Source: QHWT01 sp963755695 (GTDB taxonomy: Bacteria; Acidobacteriota; Vicinamibacteria; Vicinamibacterales; 2-12-FULL-66-21). From it: a stretch of DNA of 64,000 bases. The stretch is from NCBI GenBank assembly GCA_963755695.1, contig CAVWLB010000010.1:434001-498000 (forward strand), given 5' to 3'. A program made the position numbers and the translations under genes. Below the pieces are notes generated by a model. It saw only the letters and a list, made by a program, of their open reading frames with translations. It searched no databases and was not told the origin of the DNA. This document shows, piece by piece, positions 19,008-28,212 of the stretch; positions within the stretch are counted from its first letter, which is position 1, and every line of letters starts with the position of its first letter.

Positions 19008-20249
19008 CTAGTTCTTCCCGTTACGGTAGATCGTTCCGGCCTTCATCACAAATACTACCCGTCGGAGAGCGGTGATATCGCTGAGCGGATTGCCCTCGAC
19101 GGCGACGAGATCGGCCTGCATGCCTGATGCGACGGCCCCGATGGTGTCTTGCATTCCGAGCGACTCGGCCGACAGCGAGGTCATGGAAATGATCGCGGCC
19201 ATCGGCTTTTGACCGCCGTCCTGGACGCGGACGATCGCCTCCTCAATGTTATGGCCATGTGCGCCAGCCACGGCGTCGGTTCCATAAACGACCTTGAGGC
19301 CCGTGACCTGCAGGGCGCGCCTGAACGTGTCCTTGACGATTGGAATCGCCCTTTCCATGGAGGCGAAGCCTTCCTCGCTGTAGTTGCCGATTCCGAGGAA
19401 CTTCTGGCGATTCTGCAGATAGTTCTGCAGTACGACCCCGATGTTGGGATCGAAATACGTGCCGCGCTCGGCCATGAGCTTCAGGAGCTCGTTGGTGGCA
19501 AACGTGCCGTGCTCGATCTGCGAGCAGCCCGCCAGAACCGCAGCCCTGATCGCCTGCGCGCTGTGCGCGTGAACCAGCGTGCGCAGATTGAGGGACTTTG
19601 CCTCGCCGCAGGCCGCCGTCAGCTGCTCATCCGTCATGGTCTGGTGACCGCCGTCTCGAATGCTGCCCGAGGCGAACAGTTTGATGAGGTCGGCGCCGGC
19701 CAGCTTTGTGTCGCGAATCGCCTGCCGCAGTTGCTCTGGTGTGGCGAGGGAGGTCGAGGCGCGTCCAGCACCGGTCCGCTCGTTGATCTGCCGAACCGAC
19801 GTGAGAATGCGCGGTCCGGGCAGCTGATCCCTCGTGAGCCGGGTCCGCAGGTCCAGATCGCCTGACTCGCCAACGCTCTGGACGGTGGTGAAGCCACTCA
19901 TTACCGTCGCGCGAGCGTTCTCGATTCCTGCCGTCAACCGATCGTCATCAGACTCTCCGCTGTTGTCGAAGCGGCCGTTTTTGCCGAAATGCCACAGGAT
20001 ATGGACGTGGGTGTCGATGAAGCCGGGCAGCACGGTCAGCCCGGACAGGTCGTAGGTCACGCCTCCTTCAGCGGATCCGACGCCCGAGATCTTGTCGCCG
20101 TCGACGGTGATGACGACGTTGCCAGCCGACGCGCCGCGTCCATCGAGCAATCGGCCGGCGCGTATCGTGATGGCTGGAGAGGGTTGGACCATCAGGCAGG
20201 GTGCGCCACTGAAGCAGGCGAGAACCAGCGCGGAGAGCGGACGATTCAT
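19008..20249 (-). CDS. Secreted amidohydrolase family protein (imidazolonepropionase-like)
   Basis: The protein has 413 residues with a hydrophobic leader (LSALVLACFSGAPCLM). Metal-site motifs of the metallo-dependent hydrolase fold are present: PGFIDTHVHI, a Lys in ADLIKLFASG, LVHAHS, QIEHGTF and VVYGTDAVAG. It resembles the Xaa-Pro dipeptidase/imidazolonepropionase-like group common in acidobacterial secretomes. The substrate is probably an amide or cyclic peptide bond; not determined. Confidence 0.9.
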   Translation of the reverse strand: MNRPLSALVLACFSGAPCLMVQPSPAITIRAGRLLDGRGASAGNVVITVDGDKISGVGSAEGGVTYDLSGLTVLPGFIDTHVHILWHFGKNGRFDNSGESDDDRLTAGIENARATVMSGFTTVQSVGESGDLDLRTRLTRDQLPGPRILTSVRQINERTGAGRASTSLATPEQLRQAIRDTKLAGADLIKLFASGSIRDGGHQTMTDEQLTAACGEAKSLNLRTLVHAHSAQAIRAAVLAGCSQIEHGTFATNELLKLMAERGTYFDPNIGVVLQNYLQNRQKFLGIGNYSEEGFASMERAIPIVKDTFRRALQVTGLKVVYGTDAVAGAHGHNIEEAIVRVQDGGQKPMAAIISMTSLSAESLGMQDTIGAVASGMQADLVAVEGNPLSDITALRRVVFVMKAGTIYRNGKN

Positions 20250-20307
20250 GGCGCGCTATGGTATCGCGCTCGGGTCACTCGGTCCTTTGGCCCCGGCGAT
20301 CGGAACC

Positions 20308-20709
20308 TCAGTGTTGGTCGGCCTCGCGTGCGGCGCGAAGCACCCGACGGATCTCCTCGACCAGGGCTTCCGGCGCCTCGGTTTCCGCCGTCAGCGAGAT
20401 GACGGGTACGCCTGCGGTCGTGGCATCGGATCTGAGTTGCTTTCTGAATGACTCGTCGTCGCGGAGATGCGATACCACGAGATTGGGACGCAGCGCGTGC
20501 ATGACACGCAACGCCTCCTCGGCGGAATGGGCAGGCGCTACTGCAAAACGAAGCGCCGCCAGGATTGCTTCGCAGCGCGCGACACTGCCGGCGTCATCAT
20601 CTGCGACCAGGACGAGCGGCGCAAAGCCGTCCAAGTCATCGGGACGCCGCCCGCCACGGGGCTGTCCTCGGCGTTCTGATCCGAACCGACGATCGGGCGT
20701 GAGGGTCAT
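20308..20709 (-). CDS. Degenerate receiver-domain protein
   Basis: The protein has 133 residues: a basic, disordered N-terminus (RRFGSERRGQPRGGRRPDD), then a CheY-like fold (LVLVADDDAGSVARCEAIL...). The acidic pair is kept in ADDD, but the strand-3 phosphoacceptor position reads NLVVSHLRDD, with His where Asp is expected, and the C-terminal Lys is not evident. It is therefore a pseudo-receiver, possibly a partner-binding module. Confidence 0.7.
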   Translation of the reverse strand: MTLTPDRRFGSERRGQPRGGRRPDDLDGFAPLVLVADDDAGSVARCEAILAALRFAVAPAHSAEEALRVMHALRPNLVVSHLRDDESFRKQLRSDATTAGVPVISLTAETEAPEALVEEIRRVLRAAREADQH

Positions 20710-20767
20710 GCCGGGATACTACTACGGTGTGCTTCAGGATGTGCAGTCATTGCCGCAACAAGGGTTA

Positions 20768-22249
20768 TCAGCGGCAGGAGCCCGACGGCTTACCAAGCTC
20801 GAGGCACAGGCGCTGCAAGTAGCCCGCAGGCGCAGCGCGCTGGTTGATGACGGCGCAGGCGTGGTGGTTCTGGTTCGGACCGGTCCTGGCGCCGATGTCA
20901 TCGTGACCGGGAACGATCAACACGTCGACCACGCCGTAGCGGGCTGGCAGGGTGATCGGCGTTTCGATTTCGACGCTGCCGCCAGCGCGAATCGTCCGCA
21001 CGAACGCCCGATGCACGGCAGGCAGGCTGGTCTCGGAGCCGGCTACCACGTTGATTGTGATGCCGTTGGCATCGGCATCTCCCATGTTTGCCACGAGAAT
21101 GCGCAGGGTCGTCGGTACCCCGGGCCGCACGTCTGGCGAGGCTACCGAAATCCCGGCGGAGTTCACCACGATGCGCGCGGACGGCCAGTCTTCGTCTGCC
21201 TCGGCGAGGTAGCCTGGAACTGCCGCGAGTGGAACTCCTACGCGTACCTGGTCGTGATAAAGATACGCCGCGGCCAAGGCTGGATGCGTGCGTACCCATT
21301 TCGATCCGCTTCCGTCGTGTCGCAGCGTCCCGGCTTTGATCCAGATTTCCGTGAACGCGCCGTTGAGGCCGCTACGGCGTGCGACGACGCACACGTCGCC
21401 TGGAACGAGATTCTCGTCCGACATCGATTCGCGCAGGCCGCACCATTCAGTTCGCCAGTCGGCCGCTACGCTGTCGTTCGCGTCGTGCGGCAGCTGAGCG
21501 AGCCACGAGGTGAACGGCACGTCGGGCAGGTTCGGGTCGAGCCGTGCTGCAGATACGGATGCCACCGTATCAAAGAACGGGCGCACTCGATCGGCGGAGT
21601 GCCCTGCCGACCCCCAGATGCCGTAATTGAGCGTCAACAGCTCGCGCGTTTCTCGTCGCGGCATCCCGGCCGGAAGCTCGCCGTAGCGAATGCGCGCGCG
21701 CAGCGACAGGGTGTGAAATCCAGGAGCGATCGCCGCAGCGCGCGGCAGGAGTCTGTCGAGCGACCGGTTTTCCGAAACGCCGGACGTCACGCGGAGGACC
21801 TTCTGCCATGGGCCCTCGTCGAGACGCGCATCGATATCGGCGACGTAATCAACCGTCCAGGGAAGCGTCAACACGCGTTCAGCGCGAACGCTGAGTCCGC
21901 CGGTGCGGGTGCGAGACGACAAAGGGCGCTGAATAGCCGGTACGAGGGGCACCGCCGCGCGGGTTGCGAGCCACTGGAGGTCGACGTCGCCGCCTGCCGC
22001 CAGCGCCTCCTTTACCGTCTCGTCGAGCTCCTGCCCATCGTCGTGCGTCACGTGACGAGGTTCGCCGGTGCGCGCCAGGCGCTCGAGCGAATCCACGAGC
22101 TGCGCGCGATCGAAGGGCAGCTTGTAGGAGTCGACGGCGCCTTCGGGCGGAAGCTCCATCCCGAGGATCAGGACCGAGAGAACGATTGGGGCGGCAATCA
22201 ACAGGAAAGCGCGGGGCAATCGCCGCGCCAGCGCGAAAACCTCCGCCAT
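20768..22249 (-). CDS. Membrane-anchored extracytoplasmic protein with CARDB-like domain
   Basis: The protein has 493 residues with an N-terminal helix (AFLLIAAPIVLSVLILGMEL). A segment at about 365-450 (PGVPTTLRILVANMGDADANGITINVV ... GGSVEIETPITLP) has the look of a CARDB/Ig adhesion module. The rest is unrecognised. It lies 66 bp downstream of murJ on the same strand. Function unknown. Confidence 0.72.
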   Translation of the reverse strand: MAEVFALARRLPRAFLLIAAPIVLSVLILGMELPPEGAVDSYKLPFDRAQLVDSLERLARTGEPRHVTHDDGQELDETVKEALAAGGDVDLQWLATRAAVPLVPAIQRPLSSRTRTGGLSVRAERVLTLPWTVDYVADIDARLDEGPWQKVLRVTSGVSENRSLDRLLPRAAAIAPGFHTLSLRARIRYGELPAGMPRRETRELLTLNYGIWGSAGHSADRVRPFFDTVASVSAARLDPNLPDVPFTSWLAQLPHDANDSVAADWRTEWCGLRESMSDENLVPGDVCVVARRSGLNGAFTEIWIKAGTLRHDGSGSKWVRTHPALAAAYLYHDQVRVGVPLAAVPGYLAEADEDWPSARIVVNSAGISVASPDVRPGVPTTLRILVANMGDADANGITINVVAGSETSLPAVHRAFVRTIRAGGSVEIETPITLPARYGVVDVLIVPGHDDIGARTGPNQNHHACAVINQRAAPAGYLQRLCLELGKPSGSCR

Positions 22250-22315
22250 TTCAGTGGCTTGGCTGGTATGCGGCGGTGCGCGCCTTACGATTTCGTCCGC
22301 GCCGTTACTTGAGCG

Positions 22316-23932
22316 TCACCGGGCCGGCGGTGACGTCACGGTTCTTGACCGTGACGTCACCCTTTCCGACCTCAGGCCAACGATCGAGACACCGAGTGCG
22401 ACGGCGATTCCCAGAAACGCCGCGCCAAAGACCGGTAACACGATGGCTCCGCGAAGAAGCGGGTGCAGCGGCGGCAGCACCAGCTTGACGGCCCACGCGA
22501 GCGCGCCGGCCGCAATCCCGGCTCCCCACAGCCGCGACATGTAGCTCGCGCGAAGCCCGGTCGAGCCAATCCGCGTGTTGATGCTGTGTCGGAGCAGCAG
22601 GAACTCGACCCAGCCGGCGACCCCGGCCGACGCCGTCAATCCCGCTGCTCCCCATTCCCGCGCGAGGCCGATTGCAGGCGGAACGAGAACCGCGCAAATA
22701 TAGCCAAGCGTCGTCACGAGGACCAGCCTGACGAGCGCGTAACGCAACGGACGACGGGTGTCGCCGAGCGCGTAATGCGCCACCGAATACAGTCTGGCCA
22801 TCGTCGTGGCCAGCAAGCCAATCGAGGATCCGCCGAGGATCGCCCAGACATAGAGCGAGTCTTCCGGTCTGAAGCGGCCCGTCTGAAGGAGCGTCGCCGC
22901 AACCACGTCGCCGAGGGCGGCGAAGGCGACGGCTGACGGAACGATGAAGAACGCAAGCCGCTGCAGTCCCGCATCGATTCGCTGCCGCAAGGCGTCGTTG
23001 CGGCCGCCGGGTGCGCTGTCGCGCGCGGCGTCGCCGGACATCGCCGGCAGTTCCGCCGCCGAGATTGCAATACCGAACAGGCTCACCGGCAGGGTGTAGA
23101 GAAGCTGTGCGTTGGTCAGGCCGGTGACGGCCCCGGTCGGCAGCAGGCTCGCGATCATGGCGTCGATGTAACCCGTCAGCTGCACCGCACCGCGGCTCAC
23201 GAGGACCGGCATGAAATTCCACACCGTCTGCCGCACCGGTGGAATCAACGACAGCCCGCCGACACCTCGCGACAGCTTCCAGGCCGAGGGCGCCTGGACG
23301 CCGAACTGCAGCGCGCTGCCGACAACCGAACCCCAGGCGAGATACAGCGCCAGCGTGTCGAGATTGCGGCCGTAGCCGAAGACCAGGAGCGTCGCAATCA
23401 TCGCGGCGTTCCAGGCGACGGGAGCGGTATAGGCGAGCAAGAACCGCCCATGGCTGTTCAGCACGCCAAGGCACCAGGCCGAGATCACCAGGATGCCGGC
23501 GCCGGGGAACAACACCCTCACCAGACGCACCGTCAAAACCCGCTTGTCACCGTGGAACCCCGGCGCGATCGCATCCACGAGAACCGGCGCAGCGAGCACG
23601 CCGACGAGGACCAGCACCGAGATCGCAAGCGCGAGCAGCGCGAACACCGTTCGGGCGGTTTGCGCCGCGACGTCGTGTTCCCCCCGCGCACGAAGCGCCG
23701 CATGCACCGGTATGAACGATCCGGAAAGCGCACCTTCGCCGAACAGATTCTGAAGCAGGTTGGGAATACGGAACGCGGCGTTGAACGCGTCGGCGGCGTC
23801 CCTGAGGCCGAAATAGTGCGCGAAGATCCGCACCCGCACCAGACCGGCAAGCCGGCTGATGAGGATGCCGGCGCCTACGGCGGCGTCAGGACGCACGAAG
23901 CGACGCGCCGGGGAACCGGCCTTACCTGACAC
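22316..23932 (-). CDS. murJ: Lipid II flippase MurJ (MviN)
   Basis: About 538 residues from a GTG at 23932 (the upstream extension is Arg/Cys-rich and unlikely). The start ILISRLAGLVRVRIFAHYFG, then FRIPNLLQNLFGEGALSGSFIPV is the MurJ signature, and about 13-14 hydrophobic helices follow. It flips lipid-linked peptidoglycan precursor across the inner membrane. The last codons contain a perfect 14-bp inverted repeat (22329-22361), so the C-terminal tail (RVTSRSRTVTSPPAR) is probably not structured. Confidence 0.93.
   Translation of the reverse strand: MSGKAGSPARRFVRPDAAVGAGILISRLAGLVRVRIFAHYFGLRDAADAFNAAFRIPNLLQNLFGEGALSGSFIPVHAALRARGEHDVAAQTARTVFALLALAISVLVLVGVLAAPVLVDAIAPGFHGDKRVLTVRLVRVLFPGAGILVISAWCLGVLNSHGRFLLAYTAPVAWNAAMIATLLVFGYGRNLDTLALYLAWGSVVGSALQFGVQAPSAWKLSRGVGGLSLIPPVRQTVWNFMPVLVSRGAVQLTGYIDAMIASLLPTGAVTGLTNAQLLYTLPVSLFGIAISAAELPAMSGDAARDSAPGGRNDALRQRIDAGLQRLAFFIVPSAVAFAALGDVVAATLLQTGRFRPEDSLYVWAILGGSSIGLLATTMARLYSVAHYALGDTRRPLRYALVRLVLVTTLGYICAVLVPPAIGLAREWGAAGLTASAGVAGWVEFLLLRHSINTRIGSTGLRASYMSRLWGAGIAAGALAWAVKLVLPPLHPLLRGAIVLPVFGAAFLGIAVALGVSIVGLRSERVTSRSRTVTSPPAR
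22329..22361. repeat. Perfect 14-bp inverted repeat, 5-nt loop, at murJ 3' end
   Basis: Arms GGTGACGTCACGGT (22329-22342) and ACCGTGACGTCACC (22348-22361), loop TCTTG. Each arm itself holds the 8-bp palindrome TGACGTCA. There is no T-run on either side, so it is not a standard intrinsic terminator. Confidence 0.85.
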
Positions 23933-24044
23933 CCGGATCGGCCAGCCGCGAAATCCGCGCGGACATGGTCGCCGCCTGCACGGCGAACCGCGCACGCCCG
24001 ATCGCGTTCTGTCTGAAGTCCTGTTGCCGCACGCGCAGCCAATC

Positions 24045-24344
24045 TTACGATTGCGATTCGCGGATGCGCCGGATCTTCGCGTCGCGATCCGAGGCAAAGC
24101 GATCGAGATCGCGGCGGAACTCCTCGTCGAGCACGGTACGCTCCTGCGGATCCAGGGTGATCAGTACTTTGCCCTGGTGAAGGATTCGTCGTTCGGCAAC
24201 CTTCGCCTCGTAAACGGAGCGTGCCTCGGCGATTGCCGCCTTCTGTTCATCGGTGAGGGGCTGTTCCGCAATTCCCGCTTCCGCGTCCTTTTTCCGGAGC
24301 CGCTCCATCACGAGTTCCAGTGCGCTTTTGGGTTGGTCGGTCAT
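24045..24344 (-). CDS. Conserved hypothetical, charged helical protein
   Basis: The protein has 99 residues and is highly charged (MTDQPKSALELVMERLRKKD..., LTDEQKAAIAEARSVYEAKVAERRI, LDEEFRRDLDRFASDRDAKIRRIRE). It is likely an all-alpha or coiled-coil cytosolic protein. It is encoded upstream of murJ on the same strand, 31 bp after the PD40-type gene. No catalytic motif. Function unknown. Confidence 0.72.
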   Translation of the reverse strand: MTDQPKSALELVMERLRKKDAEAGIAEQPLTDEQKAAIAEARSVYEAKVAERRILHQGKVLITLDPQERTVLDEEFRRDLDRFASDRDAKIRRIRESQS

Positions 24345-24375
24345 AGCGTGACGTCAGCGATCGCCTCGAGCGCCA

Positions 24376-25098
24376 TCAGCGGGCCTGACGGACGTCGTCC
24401 GGCAGCCAGACAATGATGATCTCCCAGCGGCGTCCGCCGTCCTTCTTTTCCGCGACGGCAATCGCGCCTCCCTCGTCCGACCAGGCCGGCAGCGTGAAGT
24501 CTCCCTTCAACAGCCGCCGCGGATCCGAGCCATCCGCGGAGGCGATCCAAAGATCGCCTTTGCCGTCGACGTAGGCAATGCGGTTCAATTCGGCAGGCGA
24601 CCACGACCAGAACTCGCCGTCATAGGGCTCGACGCCGCCTTCTCGTTCGAACAGGACGAGGCGATTCAGGCGCAGCACGTGCTTCTGCTGCGTGCCGCCC
24701 ATGTTTACCGCCTCATTGACGCGCCGCTCGAGATCGCCAATGCCATACATCGGCATCTTGGCGTCCATCGACGACTCGATCCGGCCGAGGCCGGTCGGAC
24801 TCGAGCGCTTCGCCTTTTTCTGCCAATAATCAAGGGAGGCATCGGTCTGCTGCTTCAGATGCGAGAGATTCGTCCCCTTGGCCGGGACGACGACGTAGCG
24901 GGCCGACAACGTGCCATCCGGATTGGCAATCGCTCCCTGAAGCAGGAGTGCGCCCTTGTCCCAGGTGATCTCCGTGAGGATGCCGCCATCGAGTTCGGCC
25001 GGCGTAATCGTCAGGACGACCTGTCGCTCAATCCCTTTCTGGCCGCCAACAGGCGCCAGCGAGGCACAAAGAACCCCGATCGCGACGTTCATCAGCAT
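24376..25098 (-). CDS. Exported protein with TolB-like (PD40) C-terminal blades
   Basis: About 240 residues. It has a short leader (MLMNVAIGVLCASLAPVGGQ) and an N-terminal domain of unknown fold. C-terminal WD40/PD40 blades follow: WSWSPAELNRIAYVDGKGDLWIAS, then ADGSDPRRLLKGDFTLPAWSDEGGAIAVA. Start is ATG 25098 or 25092. Such blades usually mediate protein or peptidoglycan-associated contacts. The longer frame running into the repeats upstream is rejected. Confidence 0.72.
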   Translation of the reverse strand: MLMNVAIGVLCASLAPVGGQKGIERQVVLTITPAELDGGILTEITWDKGALLLQGAIANPDGTLSARYVVVPAKGTNLSHLKQQTDASLDYWQKKAKRSSPTGLGRIESSMDAKMPMYGIGDLERRVNEAVNMGGTQQKHVLRLNRLVLFEREGGVEPYDGEFWSWSPAELNRIAYVDGKGDLWIASADGSDPRRLLKGDFTLPAWSDEGGAIAVAEKKDGGRRWEIIIVWLPDDVRQAR

Positions 25099-25120
25099 GC
25101 GTTCGGGGGGATCATATACC

Positions 25121-25330
25121 GAGGGGCGAGGGGCGAGGGGCGAGGGGCGCAGACGTGGGCGAGGGGCGCAGGAGCGAGTGGCGACGGGCGCAGGGCAGGG
25201 GCGCAGGGGTAGGCGCCAGGGGCGATGCCCTGGTCTTGAGCCGGTAAGTCGTGAGCCAGCATGAGCCGAGTCGTGAGCCGGCGCGTGAGCCATGAGCCGC
25301 GAGCCATAAGTCCTGAGCCCGAAGCCTGAA
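25121..25330. repeat. Composite repeat tract: GAGGGGC heptamers then GAGCC words
   Basis: 25121-25148 is four exact tandem GAGGGGC units, decaying into G-rich variants to about 25215. 25236-25330 then switches to GTGAGCC, ATGAGCC, GCGAGCC and CTGAGCC words. The tract fills the whole gap between the Yip1-like gene stop and the PD40 gene start. Heptamer copies recur at 2042 and 47117; GAGCC words recur at 39127-39270. Confidence 0.75.
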
Positions 25331-25334
25331 ACCC

Positions 25335-26051
25335 CTACCATCCCGCCGCCGACTTGATCAGCAGTCGCCACGATGGCGCCAGTGCCCACTTCAACAGCAC
25401 GTCGAGCATCAATCCGGCGGCGGCGAGCAGAATCCATCGACGCTGTTCGCTGAGCCGGTACTCGAAGCGGAACACCCGCGCGAGCACCGGGCCGCCGAGC
25501 ACGACACCGAGCGTCACGAAACTCGCAATCCTGATGAGGGACCACGGGACCCACGCCAGCACGATTGCCCGCCACGGGTGACTGCTGGCGGAACCGAGCG
25601 CGCCGACGTAGTGCCCCATGTAATTCATCAGGACCGCACCGAGCGGCATCGCCAGCGCGCTGCCCGTGGCGAGCGCAAGACCGCAGAACATCGCGGCGTG
25701 CGCGCCGTGTTGCGGCAGGAACTGCCGGACGTCCCCTTCGGCGCCCTGGCCGGTCAGCACGAACAAGAACATCTCGCGACGATACTCGTCGCCATGGATG
25801 AAGAGTCCCGCGGTTTCGACCGGTGCAACATAGGAGGCCACGGTCGCGCAGACTGCGAGGGCGCCGGCCCAGACGAGCATGCGTGCGACGGCTTCCCCGA
25901 CCAACCCTCGACGAAGCGAATCGACCATGAAGGGGAACGCCGGAATAACGTTCAGCAACGGAATGAGGGCAGCGATTCCGATTGATGCGCCGGCCATGTA
26001 CGACACGGCCGTGCCGACGACGATTGTCACCGAGGCCACCGCGGGATACAT
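25335..26051 (-). CDS. Yip1-like multi-pass membrane protein
   Basis: The protein has 238 residues with five or more hydrophobic helices (VASVTIVVGTAVSYMAGASIG, MLVWAGALAVCATVASYVA, FCGLALATGSALAMPLGAVLM, LVLAWVPWSLIRIASFVTLGVV, ILLAAAGLMLDVLLKWAL). The pattern resembles the Yip1/YIF1 domain family. It is divergent (23 bp) from the lipoprotein gene. Function unknown. Confidence 0.65.
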   Translation of the reverse strand: MYPAVASVTIVVGTAVSYMAGASIGIAALIPLLNVIPAFPFMVDSLRRGLVGEAVARMLVWAGALAVCATVASYVAPVETAGLFIHGDEYRREMFLFVLTGQGAEGDVRQFLPQHGAHAAMFCGLALATGSALAMPLGAVLMNYMGHYVGALGSASSHPWRAIVLAWVPWSLIRIASFVTLGVVLGGPVLARVFRFEYRLSEQRRWILLAAAGLMLDVLLKWALAPSWRLLIKSAAGW

Positions 26052-26074
26052 GGCGAAGGACTATACTCCGGCAC

Positions 26075-27748
26075 ATGAAGCAGCTTTGGGGCGTTGTGGC
26101 GCTCGCACTGACGCTGTTGCTGCAGGCGTGCCTGTCGAGCAATGTCACGTTGAAGATCGCGCCCGACGGCAGCGGCCGAGCCGTGATCATCTCGCACGTT
26201 TACGAGCAGGGGCTGCAGGATTTTCAGAAGATCTTTTCCGTCGCTCCCGAGGATCAGAAGAACGCCGAAGAGAGTATGCCTCCACCCACCGAAGAGGACC
26301 TGTCCGCGCAGTTCGGTACAGCCGTAACCCTCGAATCCACGACCGTTGAACAGACCGCGGACGGCGTCATCAGGACGACCATCGTGAATTTTCCCGACAT
26401 CACACAGGTGCGGCTTCAATTTCCGCCGATCGTCGTGTTTCCTGCGGACGCTCCGGGGTTGAGCAGCGTTTCCGAGCCGCCGGTAATCAGCTTCGAACTG
26501 AGTCCGCACGAAAATGGCAACCGGTTGCTGCTCGTGCACATGCCCGAGAATCCGGGAGAGACCGATGAAAATGCGCCTGACGCGGAGATGCCTGTGAATC
26601 CGGCACTGGATCCAAATTTCCGACGCGCAATTGCTGGAATGACCGTCCAGTTCTCGATTGAACTGGCCGTACCGCTACTGCGGACGAACGCACCTGCCTG
26701 GCAAGGCAACGACGCGACGATCCTGAACGTCGACGTCGCGAAGGCGATCGAAAACCTGAGTGAAGAACAGCGGGCTCTGGCGACGACACCGGGCTCGGTC
26801 CAGAAACTGCTCTGGGACGTCGGCGATGTGCCTGGGGCGGTGCTGCCAAAAGACCATGAGATCTTTCTCGAGTTCGCCTCGGAAACATCGTCGCCTCATG
26901 CGGCGCCACAGCCTGCCACGCGACCGGACACCGAAATCTTTCTCGCCCCGCTCAGCAACACGAATGGCCGTATCGGCGTCGGAGCGCCAGTAAACATCAG
27001 CGGCAATGACGGCTACGACAACCAGCCATTCTTCACGCCTGACGGGAGCGCCGTCTTGTTCAGCTCCGTTCGCGGCGGCACCCAGTCGGACATCTACCGC
27101 TACGACATTGCCGGCGGGACCGTTACGCAAGTGACGAACACTCCGGAAAGCGAGTACTCGCCGACGGTGACCCCCGCGGGTAACCTCTCGGTTGTCCGCG
27201 TCGAACTCGACAAGGATCGCAGCCAGCGCCTCTGGCAGTTCACGGTCGACGGACGCGATCCTCAAGTCGTTCTCGATGCAATCAAGCCGGTTGGGTACCA
27301 CGTATGGGCAGACGACCATACGCTCGCTCTGTTCGTGCTTGGCCAGCCCCCAACCCTGCAGGTCGTCGATACCAAAACTGGCACGGCGCGCATCGTCGCA
27401 TCGGATGTCGCGCGATCCCTTCAGCTGATTCCCGGCGGCCACACGATTAGCTTCGTTCAACGCGACCGTTCGGCCGATCCCATGCGATTGCTAATCGAGG
27501 AGCTGAATCCCGCGACCGGCGAAACTACGGTGCTGACGCCCGCAGTCGCCGGCGGCGACGAAGCCGACCTCGCCTGGACGCCCGACAGGACCCTCTTGAT
27601 GGTTCGCGGCGACGTGCTGTACGCCTGGCGGCGTGGCGATGCGGCCTGGAGATCGGTGGCGGCGCTCGATCGGCTGGGCCTCAAGGGCGTCTCCCGGATC
27701 GCCGTCAGCCCTCAGGGAGACCGGATAGCGCTTGTCGGCAGTCCGTAA
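26075..27748 (+). CDS. Lipoprotein with TolB-like beta-propeller
   Basis: The protein has 557 residues. The lipobox LLLQAC (Cys19) ends the leader. The N-terminal half is a beta-rich domain starting NVTLKIAPDGSGRAVI, seen in 'LppM-like' lipoproteins. The C-terminal half from about 310 is a propeller (GYDNQPFFTPDGSAVLFSS, GGTQSDIYRYDIAGG, NTPESEYSPTVTPAGNLS). It is likely anchored at the periplasmic face. The upstream in-frame extension precedes the leader and is rejected. Confidence 0.82.
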   Translation: MKQLWGVVALALTLLLQACLSSNVTLKIAPDGSGRAVIISHVYEQGLQDFQKIFSVAPEDQKNAEESMPPPTEEDLSAQFGTAVTLESTTVEQTADGVIRTTIVNFPDITQVRLQFPPIVVFPADAPGLSSVSEPPVISFELSPHENGNRLLLVHMPENPGETDENAPDAEMPVNPALDPNFRRAIAGMTVQFSIELAVPLLRTNAPAWQGNDATILNVDVAKAIENLSEEQRALATTPGSVQKLLWDVGDVPGAVLPKDHEIFLEFASETSSPHAAPQPATRPDTEIFLAPLSNTNGRIGVGAPVNISGNDGYDNQPFFTPDGSAVLFSSVRGGTQSDIYRYDIAGGTVTQVTNTPESEYSPTVTPAGNLSVVRVELDKDRSQRLWQFTVDGRDPQVVLDAIKPVGYHVWADDHTLALFVLGQPPTLQVVDTKTGTARIVASDVARSLQLIPGGHTISFVQRDRSADPMRLLIEELNPATGETTVLTPAVAGGDEADLAWTPDRTLLMVRGDVLYAWRRGDAAWRSVAALDRLGLKGVSRIAVSPQGDRIALVGSP

Positions 27749-27804
27749 ACGGCTGCGCTAGAAATAGCCCGTTGGTTGTATCTGGCTGATATACTGGCCC
27801 GCGC

Positions 27805-28209
27805 GTGGGCTCCTCCCCTGGGCGTGTCGTATTGCTCGTTGAGGATGATCGGGACGGACGGCAAATGTGCGCCGCCTGGCTCGAGCAGGCCGGCTATCGG
27901 GTCGTCGAGGCACATAACGGCCTTCAGGCACTCGAACGCGCGTTTGACGTGCGTCCCGACATCGTGGTGACCGACCTGAACATCCCAGGCATCGACGGCT
28001 ACGAACTCACGCGTCGTTTGAAAAGCGACCCTCGAACCGGGGACACTCCGATCCTGGCGGTAACGGGCTACGTCCCGTTCGCGAGGGATCCCAGCCGTGC
28101 CGACCGCGCCGGCTGCGATGCGACCTTGTCGAAACCCTGTTCTCTCGACGAGCTCGAAAACACCATTCGTACGCTCATCGAAGAGGCGCGGAGGCCACGC
28201 TCGGCCTGA
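27805..28209 (+). CDS. Single-domain response regulator (1 of 3)
   Basis: The protein has 134 residues from GTG 27805. It is a CheY-like receiver with acidic pair in VEDDRD, phosphoacceptor Asp in IVVTDLNIPGIDG, Thr in VTGY and Lys in LSKPCSLDELE. No output domain. It is followed 3 bp later by a second receiver gene. Confidence 0.9.
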   Translation: MGSSPGRVVLLVEDDRDGRQMCAAWLEQAGYRVVEAHNGLQALERAFDVRPDIVVTDLNIPGIDGYELTRRLKSDPRTGDTPILAVTGYVPFARDPSRADRAGCDATLSKPCSLDELENTIRTLIEEARRPRSA

Positions 28210-28212
28210 CTC

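Noticed and set aside
20258..22312. Plus-strand 684-codon frame
   Set aside because: Arg-rich mirror of the receiver and CARDB-like genes on the minus strand.
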